The translations under genes and the position numbers were made by a program. A stretch of DNA of 7,225 bases from Collinsella sp. TF08-11AT (GTDB taxonomy: Bacteria; Actinomycetota; Coriobacteriia; Coriobacteriales; Coriobacteriaceae). The notes beneath the pieces are model-generated. The model was not told where the DNA came from. It made no database searches and saw only the letters and a list, made by a program, of their open reading frames with translations. Shown here one piece after another: positions 6,864 through 7,225 of the stretch. Each line of letters starts with the position of its first letter. Position 1 is the stretch's first letter. The stretch lies in contig NZ_QSRL01000024.1 in NCBI RefSeq assembly GCF_003437035.1, positions 1 through 7,225 of the forward strand, given 5' to 3'.

Positions 6864-6893
6864 AAAAAAGGGGGAGGCCGCGAGGCCTCCCCC
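6864..6893 (-). terminator. Intrinsic terminator of the rRNA operon
   Basis: A perfect 10-bp stem (GGGGGAGGCC paired with GGCCTCCCCC) closed by the four-base loop TCGC is followed on the minus strand by six T. It lies about 35 bases after the 5S rRNA and ends the ribosomal transcript. On the plus strand the stem is followed only by TTCTTC, so it should act in one direction. Confidence 0.92.
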
Positions 6894-6908
6894 TTCTTCA
6901 ATCTCGAT

Positions 6909-6925
6909 GACGGCTCGGTGCCGTC
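6909..6925 (-). repeat. Small hairpin just after 5S rRNA
   Basis: GACGGC and GCCGTC form a 6-bp stem with a 5-base loop directly after the 5S terminal helix. It may protect the 3' end of the 5S precursor or guide its trimming; that role is inferred. Confidence 0.45.
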
Positions 6926-6928
6926 CAC

Positions 6929-7047
6929 CGGTCAGCGGCGCCCTGGCCTCCCACGGGCTGGCCCCGCAGTACTCTCGGCGCGATGGGGCTTAGCTTCCGG
7001 GTTCGGAACGGGACCGGGCGTGCCCCCCATGCTCTGGCCGCTGACCG
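6929..7047 (-). rRNA. rrf: 5S ribosomal RNA
   Basis: The minus strand shows the conserved 5S core: ACGCCCGGTCCCGTTCCGAA, then ACCCGGAAGCTAAGC, then GCGCCGAGAGTACTG. The two ends pair through helix I (CGGTCAGCGG with CCGCTGACCG). Length is about 119 bases, as expected. The ends are set from helix I and could be off by a few bases, because pairing continues outward for several more base pairs. It lies downstream of 23S rRNA in the usual order and ends before a strong terminator. Confidence 0.95.
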
Positions 7048-7199
7048 GTGGGCGGCGCCCACCGTTACGGTGTCCGGGTGTCTCGTCTACGTGCCCTGGG
7101 GGCCGCATGGCGTATAGGAAAGGGAACTGACTCGGGGGCATCCTCGTGCCCGGACCGCGCTTTCGAGCGCATGTCCCGCGGGCCGCGAGGTGCGGTTCC
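7048..7199 (-). other. 23S-5S internal transcribed spacer, no tRNA
   Basis: About 150 bases of GC-rich spacer between the 23S and 5S genes. It holds several inverted repeats: GGTGGGC/GCCCACC (7047-7053 with 7057-7063), CACCG/CGGTG (7060-7064 with 7068-7072), and GCGCT/AGCGC (7157-7161 with 7166-7170), the last flanked by GGAC/GTCC (7152-7155 with 7173-7176). These are probably processing structures of the precursor rRNA. No tRNA cloverleaf was seen. Confidence 0.75.
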
Positions 7200-7225
7200 G
7201 GAAGAGCTCGGGCGATTAGTGCGGC
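7200..7225 (-). rRNA. rrl: 23S ribosomal RNA, last bases only (rest beyond window)
   Basis: The minus strand begins with CACTAATCGCCCGAG, which matches the conserved 23S 3' end (typically TACTAATCG...CGAGG). By comparison with other bacteria the mature end should fall about 15-20 bases after TAATCG, near 7200. The exact end cannot be set without the 5' strand of the terminal helix, which lies outside the window. Confidence 0.85.

Noticed and set aside
6870..6893. The GGGGGAGGCC inverted repeat considered as a mobile-element end or bidirectional terminator
   Set aside because: There is no transposase or target duplication, and only the minus strand has a T run after the stem, so a one-way terminator explains it.
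6807..7130. A 107-codon plus-strand frame across the terminator and 5S rRNA
   Set aside because: It crosses a structural RNA and a terminator hairpin; the composition reflects rRNA, not protein coding.
7060..7180. Hairpins in the 23S-5S spacer considered as a tRNA or regulatory RNA
   Set aside because: No cloverleaf or T-loop GTTCRA sequence in the right setting; the hairpins are short and fit precursor rRNA processing.
1..7225. A search for a new defence, toxin-antitoxin or CRISPR-like system
   Set aside because: No spaced direct repeats were seen, and all sizeable gene space is filled by known housekeeping families.

Overview
The window looks like chromosomal core sequence from a fairly GC-rich actinobacterium. 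The likeliest group is the Coriobacteriia (Collinsella or a relative). That placement rests on gene order and on my memory of fused Tsa proteins in the group, not on a database search. Every supported gene and RNA lies on the minus strand, so the window is best read from its right end to its left.

Right end (about 7225 to 6864): the tail of a ribosomal RNA operon. It holds the last ~26 bases of 23S rRNA, a ~150-base spacer without a tRNA, a complete 5S rRNA whose terminal helix can extend to 15 perfect base pairs, a small hairpin, and a strong intrinsic terminator (10-bp GC-rich stem followed by six T).

Intergenic region (6863 to 6757): a plausible sigma-70-type promoter reading leftward, with a perfect 10-bp palindrome in its spacer, then a very good Shine-Dalgarno sequence.

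From 6756 to the left edge: one tightly packed run of housekeeping genes, acpS - nnr - alr - family-4 uracil-DNA glycosylase - tsaE - tsaB/rimI/tsaD. Gaps are 0, 2, 8, 12 and -14 bases, so this is almost certainly one operon with translational coupling. acpS, nnr, alr, tsaE, tsaB, rimI and tsaD in this order is a familiar actinobacterial arrangement. The products activate acyl carrier proteins, repair hydrated NAD(P)H, make D-alanine for the cell wall, remove uracil from DNA, and build the t6A37 modification of ANN-decoding tRNAs while acetylating ribosomal protein S18.

The standout is the last gene. TsaB, RimI and TsaD, normally three proteins, are encoded as one uninterrupted reading frame of at least 772 codons that runs off the left edge. 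I found no mobile element, CRISPR array, tRNA gene or defence-like cassette, and nothing that amounts to a wholly new system. The secondary oddities are a C-terminal tail on AcpS with an altered AcpS signature, a uracil-DNA glycosylase inserted into the cluster, a likely operator palindrome in the promoter, and a marked difference in GC content between the two ends of the operon.
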